Shown here in pieces: positions 1 through 31,888 of a stretch of DNA of 64,000 nt; positions within the stretch are counted from its first letter, which is position 1, and each line of letters opens with the position of its first letter. This DNA comes from Amoebidium appalachense (lineage: Eukaryota; Ichthyosporea), in contig CAVNZM010000003.1 in the NCBI GenBank assembly GCA_963693365.1, positions 5,146,001 to 5,210,000 on the forward strand, read 5' to 3'. The position numbers and the translations under genes were made by a program. The notes under the pieces are model-generated. The model ran no database searches. It was not told the origin of the DNA and was given only the letters and a program-made list of their open reading frames with translations.

Positions 1-889
1 TCCCTTCGCGCTTCCAGCCTTTCCAGAAGCCACTCTATTGCCCTCTGGTTCCACATGAAGATGCGACGTTCACACGCGAAACTGTATGCTAACGATTCAC
101 ACGTACCTGTAGATGCATGCGTGGGTGTGCAAGATTGTCACAGCCCAATTGCACCCCCCGCCCCCTCCCCCATAACACACACACACACACACTGGCACGT
201 GCATGCACACATGCACACACCTGATTCTGATCAGCTGTTTATCCCTGGCGCCATGGCGTTTGATTCTGATGTGTCCATTGGTTGTTCTATGTAGTTATAT
301 TTTGGTTTTTATCAATGCATCATGACGGCTTTATATATCTGCGTGCCCTATGCCTGGAGCTAGGCTACACTGTCGATCTAGGCCATTCACATGGCCATGG
401 CATCATTCAGTACGGAATACCGTCGTGCTTATATCGCGTCCCCATGCGACGTCGCAGGCAAGTGGGTTGACTTCGAATAATTGTGGGCATCTGTGCTCGG
501 TTACATACTCAAATTCCGATGGCTGAGCATTATAATGACGTGTAATGAATACAAGCCATCTAATATATGTGACGGACTTCTTGGACTTCTTCCCGTCGTC
601 ATCTGGGGGACAACGTTACTGTCTGTGTAGACTTACGTAAGTCTAACATTTGTTGATTGGTCAATCCTAATTACTCGAGTTATTGTCGAGCTTTGGCCGC
701 GGACTTTTTTCGTTCGTGAAGCCAGTCACGCGCAAGCAAGGCTCGTTCCAGTTCGCGCTTGTAAACCGCGCACCTGCATGTACTGATGTTTTATGAGCAT
801 CCATCATAGCATGGCATAGCATCGCATAGTTAACACGCTGAGCCCCACGCTAGCACACACATACGCACGCACACACACACCAACTAAAC
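1..889. other. Upstream region of BRE1
   Basis: No gene is supported here. There is a short CA run near 176-192 and a TATA-like stretch near 331-338, but this lies over 500 bases before the BRE1 start and is not clearly linked to it. The last 40 bases before the start codon are CA-rich and probably belong to the 5' UTR. The short open frames here have no recognisable protein features. Confidence 0.4.
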
Positions 890-20462
<19,573 letters not shown>

Positions 20463-20463
<1 letters not shown>

Positions 20464-20468
20464 ATAAA
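20463..20468 (+). promoter_or_regulatory. Candidate polyadenylation signal of BRE1
   Basis: AATAAA overlaps the last base of the BRE1 stop codon. If used, the 3' UTR would be only about 20 nt. Confidence 0.5.
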
Positions 20469-20683
20469 AAGTCTTGTGCTTCGGAGATCGCCAAATATGG
20501 AAGTTACTATATATGGAGGGCCGTGTGATTTAAGGGGTTCTAAGGTTTTAAGAAGGTGCTTATGTATGTATCAGGCAAAATACACTTTCGTAGATGTTTT
20601 TGTCACGCAGCGCATGCACTCGAGCACACACCCATGCACACGTACGCACACGTGTAGAGGCACAGACACACGCGCACACGCGC

Positions 20684-20759
<76 letters not shown>

Positions 20760-20996
20760 TACATACGCGCGTGCGCACTCACACATGCACACGCACTCAC
20801 ACATGCTCCACACATCCCCACACACACATGCACGCCCATTTGGGAAGACTCGGAGCCGTTTACCTAGTCTTGCACAGTCTTATCCCTAGTCTCAGTTTAT
20901 CCCCAAAGTATGCATTATTTACTTTGCCCCGTACCCATGTATCCTTGTTTGTTTTTGATTTGTTAGTTAGCCTGTGTGTGCTGCGCCGCGGAGGAA

Positions 20997-21031
<35 letters not shown>

Positions 21032-21366
21032 TGTACATAAGAGTGAAGCTGAAGGGGAAAGTATACTTTCTTTAAAGGAATTACTTTAAAGGATTGAAGA
21101 ACAATGAGGAACTTATTTGAAAATTCGACCGAGTGGCACCTGCAGGCAGGGGCTGTATGTATGATATTGGAATGTAGGCTGGAATGAGCCAGTTACCATA
21201 TATGGCTAGACAAGCTGTCTGGTGATTGGTCCTGGTTGGCCCTATGTACCACGGTCGACTAAAGTGTCCGTCCGCGCAGATGATTTTACGTTGTGGGAAT
21301 GAGGATGCAATTTTTGTGAGTTGGACCTATCTTTGGTGGTGGGAAAACCGGGGGGGGGGAGGGGGG
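20469..21366. other. Spacer with a (CA)n run and poly-G
   Basis: No gene is supported. It contains a CA microsatellite (about 20690-20757) and a G run at 20998-21029. The rest is unremarkable AT/GC-mixed DNA with a CCATATATGG motif near 21196. Confidence 0.6.
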
Positions 21367-21536
21367 CTGCTGACAGCGATCAAATTGGTGGTGTCGAAAG
21401 CTTGCTAAGTAAAGTTTGTTTTGTTATTTTCCTTTGATTATTATTTTATTTTATTTTTATCTAATAGAATTAATTGGGGGGGGGGGGGGGGGGGGAAGAC
21501 CCAATATCGGGTTGATTGCAATTGCAGAGAAGAAAA

Positions 21537-21570
<34 letters not shown>

Positions 21571-21680
21571 CTGCTGACAGCGATCAAATTGGTGGTGTCG
21601 AAAGCTTGCTAAGTAAAGTTTGTTTTGTTATTTTACTTTCATTATTATTTTAATTTATTTTTATCTCATAGTATTTATTT

Positions 21681-21690
<10 letters not shown>
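21367..21690 (+). repeat. 204-bp tandem duplication
   Basis: CTGCTGACAGCGATCAAATT and the following ~110 nt, ending in a T-rich tract with TTTTTATCT, occur at 21367 and 21571 with few differences. Each copy is preceded by a G run and followed by another. The function is unknown. The T-rich tract ending TAATAG in copy 1 resembles a splice acceptor. Confidence 0.85.
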
Positions 21691-21716
<26 letters not shown>

Positions 21717-21719
21717 GGT

Positions 21720-21828
21720 GCACACGAGGGAGCTCGAGAATGAGAGAGAGAGAGAAGAGATACTGAGGGAGGGAGAGACAGACACACAAACAGAGAAAGG
21801 GGGGGGAGAGAGGGGGAGGAATCCCAGC

Positions 21829-21865
<37 letters not shown>

Positions 21866-21890
21866 TGTGTGTGTGTGTGTGTGTGTGCAC

Positions 21891-21926
<36 letters not shown>

Positions 21927-22236
21927 AAGCGACAGAGCGGAGGCAGAGACTCTGGCTTAGTAGAGAGAGCGAGGGGGAGGGGGGGGGGAGGGGGGGGGGG
22001 GAGACCCAGACTCGGAGAGAGAGAAAGTGAGAGAGCGAAGAGAGAGAGATGATTTACAAGAGAGAGTGAGAGAGACAGAGAGAGGAGGGGGGGGGGGGGG
22101 GGGGGGGGGGGGAGGAAGGGGGAGACTCAGAGAGAGAGAGAAAGTGAGAGAGCGAAGAAAGAGAGAGGGATAATTTACAAGAGAGATCTAGAGAGAGAGA
22201 GAGGGGGGGGGGGGGGGGGGGGGGGGGGGAAGAGAG

Positions 22237-22335
<99 letters not shown>
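21720..22335. repeat. GA-rich satellite block
   Basis: Mostly (GA)n with G runs. A sub-unit with AGTGAGAGAGCGAAGA and ATTTACAAGAGAGA recurs near 22028 and 22146, so part of the block arose by a duplication of about 120 nt. Confidence 0.9.
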
Positions 22336-22840
22336 CTGGTTCTGTGAAGACTCTCCCACCACACCATCATTTCAAAAAAATTCGAGGCTGCAGTGCACGT
22401 GCACTTGGGTGCACCTTAGCACCGCTCGTACCGCGGCCGTAGGCTCAGCTGAAACTGCAGCCCGCCCAAGCTTGCAACAACAGTTTTGTAAAAACCACTC
22501 GATAAAAACTGAATAGTAGGCATACTACTACTCTCCGGATATCTATGATCGTGAATATTCAGCTGACACACTGCATCATGCATATGCTGCGTGCACAATA
22601 TATCCATTCATCCAAGAAGTTTGCAGCTGCGTGATTCACGGCATCCACAAGATGGCACCAGTCACCCGTGTCACCTTTGAGTCATGCACTTGTATCATTG
22701 TGAACTTCCTTCTAATTGGAACATTTTTTACTTTCACGCGTGGCCGGGGCCCATGTTACCAAAGTTCTCCGCCGGACGTACAGTACAATCCAGTTTAGGC
22801 CCTTGCAAAAATATCCCGAATATCTTTTGATATTCATGTG

Positions 22841-22967
22841 GTATGGCAAAGGCATATAGCCTTGGTGTTTCTCCCTGAAGGAGAACTAGCCTTTTTGGCC
22901 CAGATGGTCAAGCCATCGGCCTATTGTAAGGACACCAAGTGCTCGGGTTCAAATCCCGATGCCATAC
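22841..22967 (+). ncRNA. tRNA-like Pol III element with complementary ends
   Basis: An A-box match, TGGCCCAGATGG (22896-22907), and a perfect B box, GGTTCAAATCC (22946-22956), have tRNA-like spacing. A T arm TCGGG-TTCAAAT-CCCGA can be drawn. The sequence just 5' of the A box cannot pair with the 3' end. However, GTATGGCA (22841-22848) pairs perfectly with TGCCATAC (22960-22967), giving an 8-bp closing stem for an RNA of about 127 nt. It could be a tRNA with an insertion, a decayed tRNA, a tRNA-derived SINE or a novel small RNA. No clear anticodon stem is visible. Confidence 0.5.
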
Positions 22968-24181
22968 TTCAATTCAGGGGCCGATTCGATATATGATATG
23001 TCTCGGGATATTCAGGGACTAGGCAGGATATATTAAATGATATTCAGGGGATGGACCAAAAAATTCCCGGATTTTGCCCAAATGCGACTAAAACCGCCTG
23101 AGCCCCCTGAACCCCGGCCCTGATTTGTGCGTGCGCGCAATGATTGATCTATTTTGGCCGCGCTGGCGTAACCGCGCTGGAATTCGATTGGAATGCACGT
23201 GGCTCTATAAGGCAAATATGGTACACATAGAACGTGGATTTGTTCAGGCAAAAATTGATTAGCCTAAGAGAAAATAGGTAAAACTCTATGTGCTGTAGCA
23301 CTCTTGCAACGTATGTAAACTCAGAGAACAGCAGAATGCGCATTCAAAGCTGATATTTGTGCTCGCGTCCTTTATTTCCTAGAACATACGTCACTATAGC
23401 TGTGTGCTTGAGACCACACATTCCACGAATAAGGACAACCAATCAGATAGCGAGATCGATGTCACTTGAGATATACACGCCGACAGTAAGAAATCTAAAA
23501 AAATCTATTTAAATCCAAAAAAGACCTAAACCAAAATCACCTGATTATCTACAGGCTCTCATTATATTATTGCATTATTTAGCCCATTTATCACATTTCC
23601 CATAGAAATCAGCCCATCATCACACTGAATACAGTAACAAGACTATGATAAAAAAAGAGGCAAGGTATTTAGATAGGCATTTACCCCCTTCTGTTTTCAC
23701 AGCCTGAATGCATTCCAATCTTCATTGATAGCCGTTAGCCGGGGTCACCTTCTTTTTCACTTCCGTTAGCCGTGCTGTGAGAGAAGTTGCCTGGGAAACT
23801 TTAGTATATCGAGTTTTTTTTTTTTTTACAGGTTAAAATTTTGAACGTACAACACAGTTGTTCAGTAGCTTAGCTGTTGTAACTGAATACTGTTCTCTCT
23901 TGTAGTCTTATAGGTGTTTCCTTCCTTTACCTCGTTTCCGTTCTGTGCTACAACGGAGAGCCCTATTCAAACACAAACAGATTCCACTCACACGGACCTA
24001 AAACGCCCATCACTTCTGTGCTTACCTTTGTCCCAAAGACACCATACTGAGTCTACAAGTTAGTGCACATCTCACAATCCACCAGTTATCGTTTGTGGCA
24101 AAGGGAGTTTTGGTTGCAACGCTCACAAAAACATCACCTGCACTGCCTAAATCGTCAGTTTTACTCGAAAATCACTCCAAA
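22968..24181. other. Spacer and probable 5' UTR of the gene at 24182
   Basis: No coding sequence is supported. A T-run followed by ACAG at 23815-23831 looks like a splice acceptor and may end a 5' UTR intron of the next gene. The region around 22980-23045 contains repeats of GATATTCAGG. Confidence 0.4.
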
Positions 24182-25151
24182 ATGTTTCGTCCCTGGGAAG
24201 ATAGGCCGTCACAGGGATACAGGCCACCCTCGTCCGTTATCGAGGACGAAGATAGTTATTCTGAGACAAGCGACTATAATCCTTACGCAAGCATTGTCCA
24301 CCCGAGCAGCAATACAAATTGCCCTCAGGTGGTATTGGAAGAGGACATGTTCGAGGTAACATGTGTCGATAATGCTGCAAGTTACGACGCAGATGCGGCC
24401 GAATCTCAAGATGAAATGTATGGAACCCCTCAATATATGATGGGGAGGTCTTCCCACCGAAACCAATTCACAGCCATGCGTACCGGAGTCCCTATACGTC
24501 ACGAGCTGAACAACTCATATGAGGGTTTTCACTCGAGTGAATCGTTTTTCCAGGAAACCACGGGGTCCCCTTATCCCCCCAGAAGAAGGACCCACTCTCA
24601 ATATAGCACCCTCGGCGCGCATAATGAACACAATGGCCGTGAAATGGCTCGTTCAGTCTCCCCCAAGAGCAATTTCAGTGGAAATTTCGATAGCCCTGCG
24701 GCGGGGGGTCCTATGCGTCGCCACCACACCCGGCCCATTAGAAGCTCCTCCCTAGACGGGGGCTTTCCAGCCTATAACCGTGTAAGTGCAATGATGGAGG
24801 AAAAAGTGGAATCGGGTCGAGAGGAATATGAAGATGGTGGGTATATCAAGACGGGGGGTACCCCCTCTGAGGCTGGAAGCGAATGGCAAAGACCCGCTCC
24901 CCACAGGCCTCTACAGTCCGGTTCGTTTGACTCTGTCTTCAGCGATATTTCGCACCAGAGCTCAATGAGGTATGTAACATCAGCTAAAACTTAACATTAT
25001 TCTTTGGTTGGAAGGTGCATGGGCTCGTGTGCGCTGCATATACTGATGTTTTGCGAGTTGTGTTGCTTGGAAGAGGGCACGCTTCAGATGTCTCCGCATA
25101 TCCGCTTCTTCCCCCCCCCCCACACACCCCCCCCCCCCTCCCCCCCCCCCC

Positions 25152-25183
<32 letters not shown>

Positions 25184-25836
25184 TGGGGTGGCTAGCGGCA
25201 TCCAGCAAGTTTATACGTCAACAGATGCTTCGCTATACCCAACCTCTAAATACTGCGAAGTAATATTCTAGAACTGGTTGTGAACTATGGGGTGGTCAGA
25301 GATGTATGTCCATGCTTCGACATTAGGAAGGACCATAAGCCACTTTAGCCGATTGGTTGATGCTTTTCATGGTGCTGCATTGGCCAATCAAAATACCCTG
25401 GCGCAGCATTGCGCGTGCGGCGAGATTCTTTTCGTAAGGCGAATCGTGTATTATTATTATTAGGATCGTGATCTTGGCAAACGCTGTGTTTGCCTGAATG
25501 ATGGGCTTCAATATCCTCCTTGTTTTCGCTTTGTCTGAACAGCTAGCCAAGTTTTCTTCGAGAACTCGGCGCCCTCCACAATGTCCTTGAGCTTTGTGTC
25601 GCCATGGTCAACATCATATGTTGAACTTGGCTCACGGCGGCCACTGATTCCAACCAATCGGGTAAAAGTGGCTGATGGTCCTTCCTGATGTCGCAGCATG
25701 GACATACGTCTCTGACCACCCCATAACGCCGGAAGAGGTAGAATGTCCGCAATAGGGCTCCCTCTTTCGATTTTTGTGTACCTCATATATATCTGTTCAA
25801 AATATGCTGACGTCCTATCCCTCCCATCCCCATTCG

Positions 25837-25882
<46 letters not shown>

Positions 25883-26582
25883 ACACACACACAGTGCGGA
25901 GCAGCTTCCCCGCTATCGCTCTACAGGCTCCGGTGCGTACGACTTCCAAGAATTTCTTCAATCTCTCGGACCAGTTTCGCGGCAGCAAGTCCAAGAGAGA
26001 AAAGAACGGGAAATGTGTCGTAAGATTACAAAACGTCACGGGCTTTTCGGGCGGCCGAGCAACCGGAGCAAGAAGCCGGAAACACGGCGCCAGTTTATCG
26101 ATTACGTGAAGGCCAATCGTATTGTTGATGAAGAGAGCTCTGGTCCCACCACTGCGTACAAACTCGCACCTCCTCTGAGAAGCGTGCAGGTTGGTCTCTC
26201 TCTCTCCCCCCTTCCTCCCCTCCTCCTCCTCCTCCTGTTACACCCACCCACCCACCCCTGCGCCCAACCCCCCAACCACCACCACCACAAGCACCTCCTC
26301 CTTCTCCTCCTCCTCCTCCTCCGAGGCTCTCCCCAAAGCACACATGCAGTCACCTTCCAGCACACATGCACACATCTGCGCGCGCACACACACTCACCAG
26401 CGCACTATATTGACATAAGTAAACATGTCCATCTACACATAAAATATGGACAGGCACGAAGATGCTAGTGGCACGCTATACGCAAACTGCACACCCAAGG
26501 CAACGCAGATTTAGGGCACACACATTCATGAGGTGTAGCATAGACTTCAGTTACATGCAGTCACATGCTGACACACGGAACA

Positions 26583-26646
<64 letters not shown>

Positions 26647-27296
26647 ACATGTGGATATAACGTATGCACGCGTTCACACACAGTAACATGCATACCAGGA
26701 CTTACTTCAAGACTTCTCAAGATTTGAACAACTAAACATACTGCAAATATATCAAACACGTGCATTTCATACAGATACAGCAGCACTCAAACATGGCCGT
26801 CCGCAGAGCAGAAGGCTCAAAAAGATGAATAAAATTCTACAAGTGTAACTTGTAAAACACGTGTTCAAAAATCATTCTGCTATCACGGTGTCTAACGAGT
26901 TTTTTCCCCCCACCACAGGGCAACGGCAGCGACTCTCTTCGCGTAGCCTTTAACCTGCACCAGGCAAAACTATCCACCCCCGAAAATCCCCGCGAGCAAA
27001 TTAGCAGTGCGACAGCGCAGGTGTGGTTCCGTGCCCATTTCCCGGATACCTTTACCGCAATCACAAAGGAAAAGGCTACACGTTCACTCCCGGGATCCCG
27101 GCGAAATTCGGCCGACGGGACGGTATCTGAGGGGGAGGGATATGCGCAGTTGTCTAGGGGGATGCCTGCATTGCGCAGGCAGGCGTGGGAGAATCTGATG
27201 GAAGGGAGGGGCCCGGCCCCCCGTTCCCCCCAGAGTGCTCATATGGCTCATCAGCAAAGTACACCCCCTGTTCAATTTGCAAGCTACGCCTGGTAA
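24182..27296 (+). CDS. Unrecognised Ser/Pro-rich protein, three exons
   Basis: Exons 24182-24969, 25895-26189 and 26919-27296 join in consistent phases (2, then 0) to give 486 aa. The donors GTATGT and GTTGGT and acceptors CACACAG and CACCACAG fit the consensus. Residues 1-262 are low-complexity and rich in Ser, Pro, Arg and acidic residues, probably disordered (MFRPWEDRPSQGY at the start). Exon 2 encodes a more ordered, strongly basic stretch (QQVQERKEREMCRKITKRHG, then RRQFIDYVKANRIVDEE). Exon 3 contains AQVWFRAHFPDTFTAI. I recognise no domain. The acceptor of exon 2 is supplied by a (CA)n run. The start is the first ATG in frame. Exon reality is well supported by phase, but function is unknown. 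Confidence 0.75.
25289..25733. repeat. Imperfect inverted repeat of about 68 bp in an intron
   Basis: The arm at 25289-25358 (GGTGGTCAGAGATGTATGTC) is repeated in reverse complement at about 25655-25733 (GACATACGTCTCTGACCACC), about 85% alike, with roughly 300 nt between. Both arms start or end at CCAATCGG. It may be a foldback or a decayed mobile element. On the minus strand the right arm has a short open frame (RRYGVVRDVCPCCDIRKDHQ) of unknown origin. Confidence 0.7.
26580..26644. repeat. (CA)n microsatellite in intron 2 of the 24-kb gene
   Basis: About 30 CA units, interrupted once. Confidence 0.95.
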
Positions 27297-27339
27297 TCTA
27301 ACTAACATGAAAATTTGAGATAAATTAAGAGGTGTGTGT

Positions 27340-27371
<32 letters not shown>

Positions 27372-27606
27372 TATTGAGGGGTTGCAGTGTGGAGATAGTC
27401 TAGTGGTGTTCAAATGATAAGATGACACTAAAAGGGAGATGAAAGTCTGCTCATATAATGGGGATATTTGATGTATATTTACTCTCTTTTGAATAATTAT
27501 GATAGTCTGGAATCGAGAGAATGTTTGTGTGTGTCGAGAATGTTTGTGTGTGTCTTGGATGTATGTAGGTTCTCACAGATCTAGAAATGTAGCTATAGAA
27601 CGAAGC

Positions 27607-27654
<48 letters not shown>

Positions 27655-29263
27655 CTCTAACACACGAACGTATGCATGCGTGTTTGCCATCGTCAGCCTT
27701 GGAATTGCCCCGTTTTTTGAAATGTAATACTAGCTAGTAAAGGGGTTTTTTTTATAATTCTTTTTAGTAGCTCGGCGACCCATGTACACTCTTTTCCTGA
27801 GATCCCGCATATATGAAAAGCCTGTCTGTCGGACACCCTTCTTTTTCATCTCTGGTTACTTCCACACAAAAAAAATGACTCCTGGGGAGCGGAAGAGTGC
27901 TTTGTGAGATGATAGTCAAATATACAACTTCTGCGAAAGAGGATATACTGTGCATCTGTTGCACATGTCTCGTAAACGAACACACGTGCCCGTGCCACGG
28001 AGCCGGTGCCTGTGGGTGTGTGTGTGTACGTGTGCGCGCGCTCATGTACTGTGTGTCTGTAACGCAATTGCGCATACACACACACACTCCACATGCTGTG
28101 TGTGGGTGCACGTATGCATGATGGTGTGTGTGCCACACGATACAGTGGTGTGCACGTGCCATGATGTGTATGTGGGTGGTCATCGCGTGTAGTATTTTGT
28201 GTGCAATTTATGACAGGCCACATGGCGAAAGTTTGGTTTACCACTAATAGTTAGCGTATATAAATCGTTTTTACACATACGTGGCCACATGTGCAGTGCA
28301 CACGGCGTTGCTCCGGACCACCAGTGTACACGTGTGTGCTGTGGGCATCATGTAAGTGGTTGTGTGGAAATGTGCGAGCATGTGTGTACACGTATGTGTA
28401 TATGTGTGCGAGCATGTGTATACACGTGTGTGTGTGTGTGCGTGCATGTGTGTACACGTGTGTGTTTGTGCGTGCATGTGTGTGTATGTACGGACATATA
28501 CCCCACAGCTTGTGTGAGTGTTTCTGAATTATTAATGTTGTGTGGGCATACTCGTGTGGGAGTGCTGGCTGCACTGCGCAGCATTGCATTAACGCGTGAT
28601 AAAACGTTGTGTGTACATGTGCTTTCGTGCACGGGCGTAGCTGGGCTTAGGGGCGTACGTGTGTACGTGAGCTGTTCCACACAGTCAGGCTCCTGAATAT
28701 ATCGAATAGAGTGTGTAAGTGTTTGCCTGTGCACGCTATATAGATTCCCCGAAAGGAGGAGCCCACAACCACGTGATACGGCGCCTACTACTGGCCAGGC
28801 CAGCTTTACACGGTCTACGAATCTTCTCTCTGGAAAAACAATTGGTGGATCAGTGACACCCGGGAGTGCAAAGCTCCAAGGGACAATATAACAAAACCAC
28901 GAAGGTTTGATCAACACGGAGTGACAACCACGCTACACTTTCTGACCAGGTTCAGAATAGGAACAGTTTATTTCGACGTTTTTCACCCTCTGGCAAGGCA
29001 GCTCCTCGGTCATTCACAAGCATACGCAAGCACAAAACAACACCCAACATTCATGCATAAAACAAGAACACCTACATGCAACACACAAGACCAGAACCAC
29101 CCCCTTACCCCAGCCCACAGCAATTTCCGTCGTGTTGCAACGTTTGAATTAGGGACCAGCCCATCAAACCATGCAGCAAACACCGGGCCATGCATCGTGG
29201 GCGGGCGGAAGAGGGGGTCCTCGAACGTGCACATAAGGCAACGTCTCGCCCCAATGTGGCTCT
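27297..29263. other. Spacer between convergent genes
   Basis: The unrecognised gene (+) and RPS12 (-) converge here. The region contains a G run (27341-27370), a CA run (27607-27651) and GT/AC-rich alternating DNA (27960-28500). No coding exon is supported. Confidence 0.5.
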
Positions 29264-30327
29264 TTATTTGTTGGTCTTGAAGTACTCAAGCAGCACATCG
29301 ACAGCGGGCGAGTGCACACCATAGTCCTTGACAACCACGCAGCTGCAGTTGCGCACCTTGCGAGGGTTGCCCTCCTTGTCAATCTTGCACAGACCGACCC
29401 ACTCACCGAGCTTCTTGCCATCATCAACCTGCATGTTCAATGAAGAAAGAGGGGAAAGAAGAAAAGGAGTGAAGATAGGGGAAAGACGAAAAGGAAAGGG
29501 GGGTTGGGGGGGGGGGAGAGGGAAAGGTTAGCAGTTGTAAAGCGGCTGGAGTAGCAAAGAACAGGTGTAGGTGTAGTGCTCAGTGGTATTATTTGATTCC
29601 GGAATGCGCATTTCCTCAGGATTCAGAAGAGGGAGCGCACATTCATCAAAGCACAAAACCAAAACAAATGCACAAAACCAAAACAAATGGAAGAGTCCAA
29701 CTGATCAACCCAAGGTTTTGAACGTCGTGCCATCGCGCGCAGCCAGCAATAAACATGGCATATTTCAAAGACAATGACCGAGAGAAGGGGGAAAAACGTA
29801 CCTGGATGAGGTTGATCTTGTGCTCAGCGCAGAGGGCCTCCACCAGCTGAACGTAGGCGGGCTCGTCGCAGCTGGACGACAGAACGCAGAGGTGGGCCTG
29901 CGCAGAGAACATAGGTAAATAACAGACCCAGGATAGACGGAACAAAGGATACCATAAGATTGTACAGGTCATTCTTACTTTTTGGCTGTTGAGTACGGTT
30001 CTCAGCATGGATATGCTAAGACTGGGGCGACTCCATTAATCTTTCCCGTACATGTATTCAAAGGCATGCCCTAACGGGCAAACAAACCAACAAAACTCGT
30101 GAGAGGATGTGCTTTTAAGAATGTGGAAAGATGGAATGCTGAGTCATCATTACCTGGCGGCGATCCAGAGCCTTGGCACCCTCATGGAGACCACGGGCAA
30201 GACCGTCGTGGGCGAGGGCGTTCTTGAGGACCACCTGGAGGGCGGTCATGACGTCCATCTTCTCCGTCTCAACCACCACGGGGGCGGGGGCGGGAGCCGC
30301 GGCAACTTCTTCACCTTCGCCAGACAT
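29264..30327 (-). CDS. RPS12: 40S ribosomal protein S12 (eS12)
   Basis: eS12 is a small-subunit component in the eukaryotic ribosome. Coding exons on the minus strand are 30327-30154, 29897-29802 and 29428-29264, all phase 0, giving 144 aa against 132 in human. The N-terminal tail is Ala/Pro/Val-rich and acidic ([19 protein letters not shown]), followed by the conserved core with [66 protein letters not shown] and [10 protein letters not shown]. The donors are GTAATG and GTACGT. The acceptor just before the start codon (TTGCAG, then AAAATG) shows a further intron in the 5' UTR. Confidence 0.97.
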
Positions 30328-30680
30328 TTTCTGCAAACGCAAAGAAAAAACTTTGTTAATTCTGGACCGATTTAACAAAGGAGAGTTGAAATAAGAGGCA
30401 GACAAACCAGCGGGTAAGAGTAGTCGATGAGTCGTGTAACCAAGTGTTTAAGGGACTAGGTTGGAAGAAACGCGCTAAAGCAACGAAAGGTGTATCGGTG
30501 GAGATAGATGAAAGACGGATGCCGGCGGATGGAGTAGAAAAACATCAGGATTGAGATTGTCTCCAGGGGCGTGGTAGTCCGAAATGTAGAGAAAACACAC
30601 ACCTATAGCCTGTCGCTCAAAGCTGCTGGGGAAAAGGAAGTCAGAAGGCACCAAATGCCTTTTTTATACTTTTTGTTAGC
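30328..30680 (-). promoter_or_regulatory. RPS12 5' UTR intron and promoter region
   Basis: The acceptor at 30330-30332 implies a non-coding first exon. A plausible one ends at 30602 before GTGTGTG. On the minus strand it is preceded by a pyrimidine tract (CTTCCTTTTCCCC), like a TOP-type start found in ribosomal protein mRNAs. Several CCAAT or ATTGG motifs lie between 30700 and 30790. Confidence 0.5.
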
Positions 30681-31879
30681 ACGTGCGCAGATCGGTTTTA
30701 CCCATTTTGGCCAATAAGAAATAAGCAGCTCATGTTTTTGTTGCGTTCCGATCCAATGAAAAATCTATCTAAACACCGATTGGATAAATCTTTGAATGGC
30801 AGGGCCCCCCAAGACTCCTTTTATGGGGCGTGATCACATTTGCGCCTTCATGTAATCGCTATTGTTGATTGTTGAATATTCTCGACAAAGCCTTCAGAAA
30901 CTTTATACCGTGTAATATATCAAGCTCCCTAAGCATTTTCAATTTTAAGAGTAAATTTTGTACACTTTTTGAATTAATTTCGTTGATTAATACCGCTTAA
31001 ATGTTACGAGTTTTTCTAAGTTTTTATGTAAATCTTGGGACCCTGGATCGACAGTCACACGAACAGGTTGTGGGAGGCCAGGCCCTGCGTTAGGAAAAAC
31101 ACGATAAACAGAAACCCTGTATGTATGGTACATATAGGCGCACTATATGGCGGTGCATACGTATAAATGTATATTATTGTTGTTGCACGTAAACACATAC
31201 ATATGGCTGGCTGCAAATACAAAATGTATTCGAGGACCTCGGGATTTCTCCGGAGGGCGCATGCACGTGTACATGCTTGCCGTGCACGTGCATCATGCAT
31301 TTAAATGGTGGAAGGCACAATATTAATGGTGGTGTTACACGCTTTAGTGTGTGCCATTTCCTGGAGCAGGCCATGCATATGCAAATATGTGCACATATCA
31401 TTATGTACGTAAACCACACGTGCACGTAAACATTAAACATGCATATTGCGTATACGCATGAGCTGCAACTGGAATATATTGTAAGCCTACGCGTTGTGCA
31501 CACACAAGATCTAGAGAGAGTGGCTGAATCACTGATCATGGCTCCTGCGCGCCTGCACATATTGCACGCGCTGCACACCACGCACACACGGGACACAGCT
31601 GCGTGACCCCCACGCATCATCATTCTTAGGCACAGTGGCATGCAATGAGCCGTTGATGGGTCTCAAGTTGTTTTTATGGTGCTTGAATCACTACCTGTTT
31701 CGAATCCTGTTCAGGATCCTATTGGTGGCATGTTGAACAATTAGAACCAGCACTTGCAACAAGCCAAGGCTAGCTTCGCCCTACTTTTGGGGAAGTTCTC
31801 AGGCAAAAATGGTTGGTTATAAGGTTGGCACCGTTCTGCTCACACCATTTTGATTGGTAGCTGACGTGACGTGAAAAGC
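30681..31879. other. Divergent intergenic region
   Basis: It lies between the RPS12 promoter (-) and the RGS gene promoter (+). The DNA is AT-richer without long homopolymers, unlike the rest of the window. No coding exon is supported. Confidence 0.5.
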
Positions 31880-31888
31880 TATATAAAT
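31853..31888 (+). promoter_or_regulatory. Candidate core promoter (ATTGG box and TATA box)
   Basis: ATTGG at 31853-31857 and TATATAAAT at 31880-31888 lie about 500 nt upstream of the proposed RGS-PAS start codon. Whether they serve this gene depends on the 5' exon model. Confidence 0.5.

Noticed and set aside
31174-31641. 155-aa minus-strand frame
   Set aside because: Cys/Val/His-rich random reading of GTGCACGT-type DNA in an intergenic region; no supporting signal.
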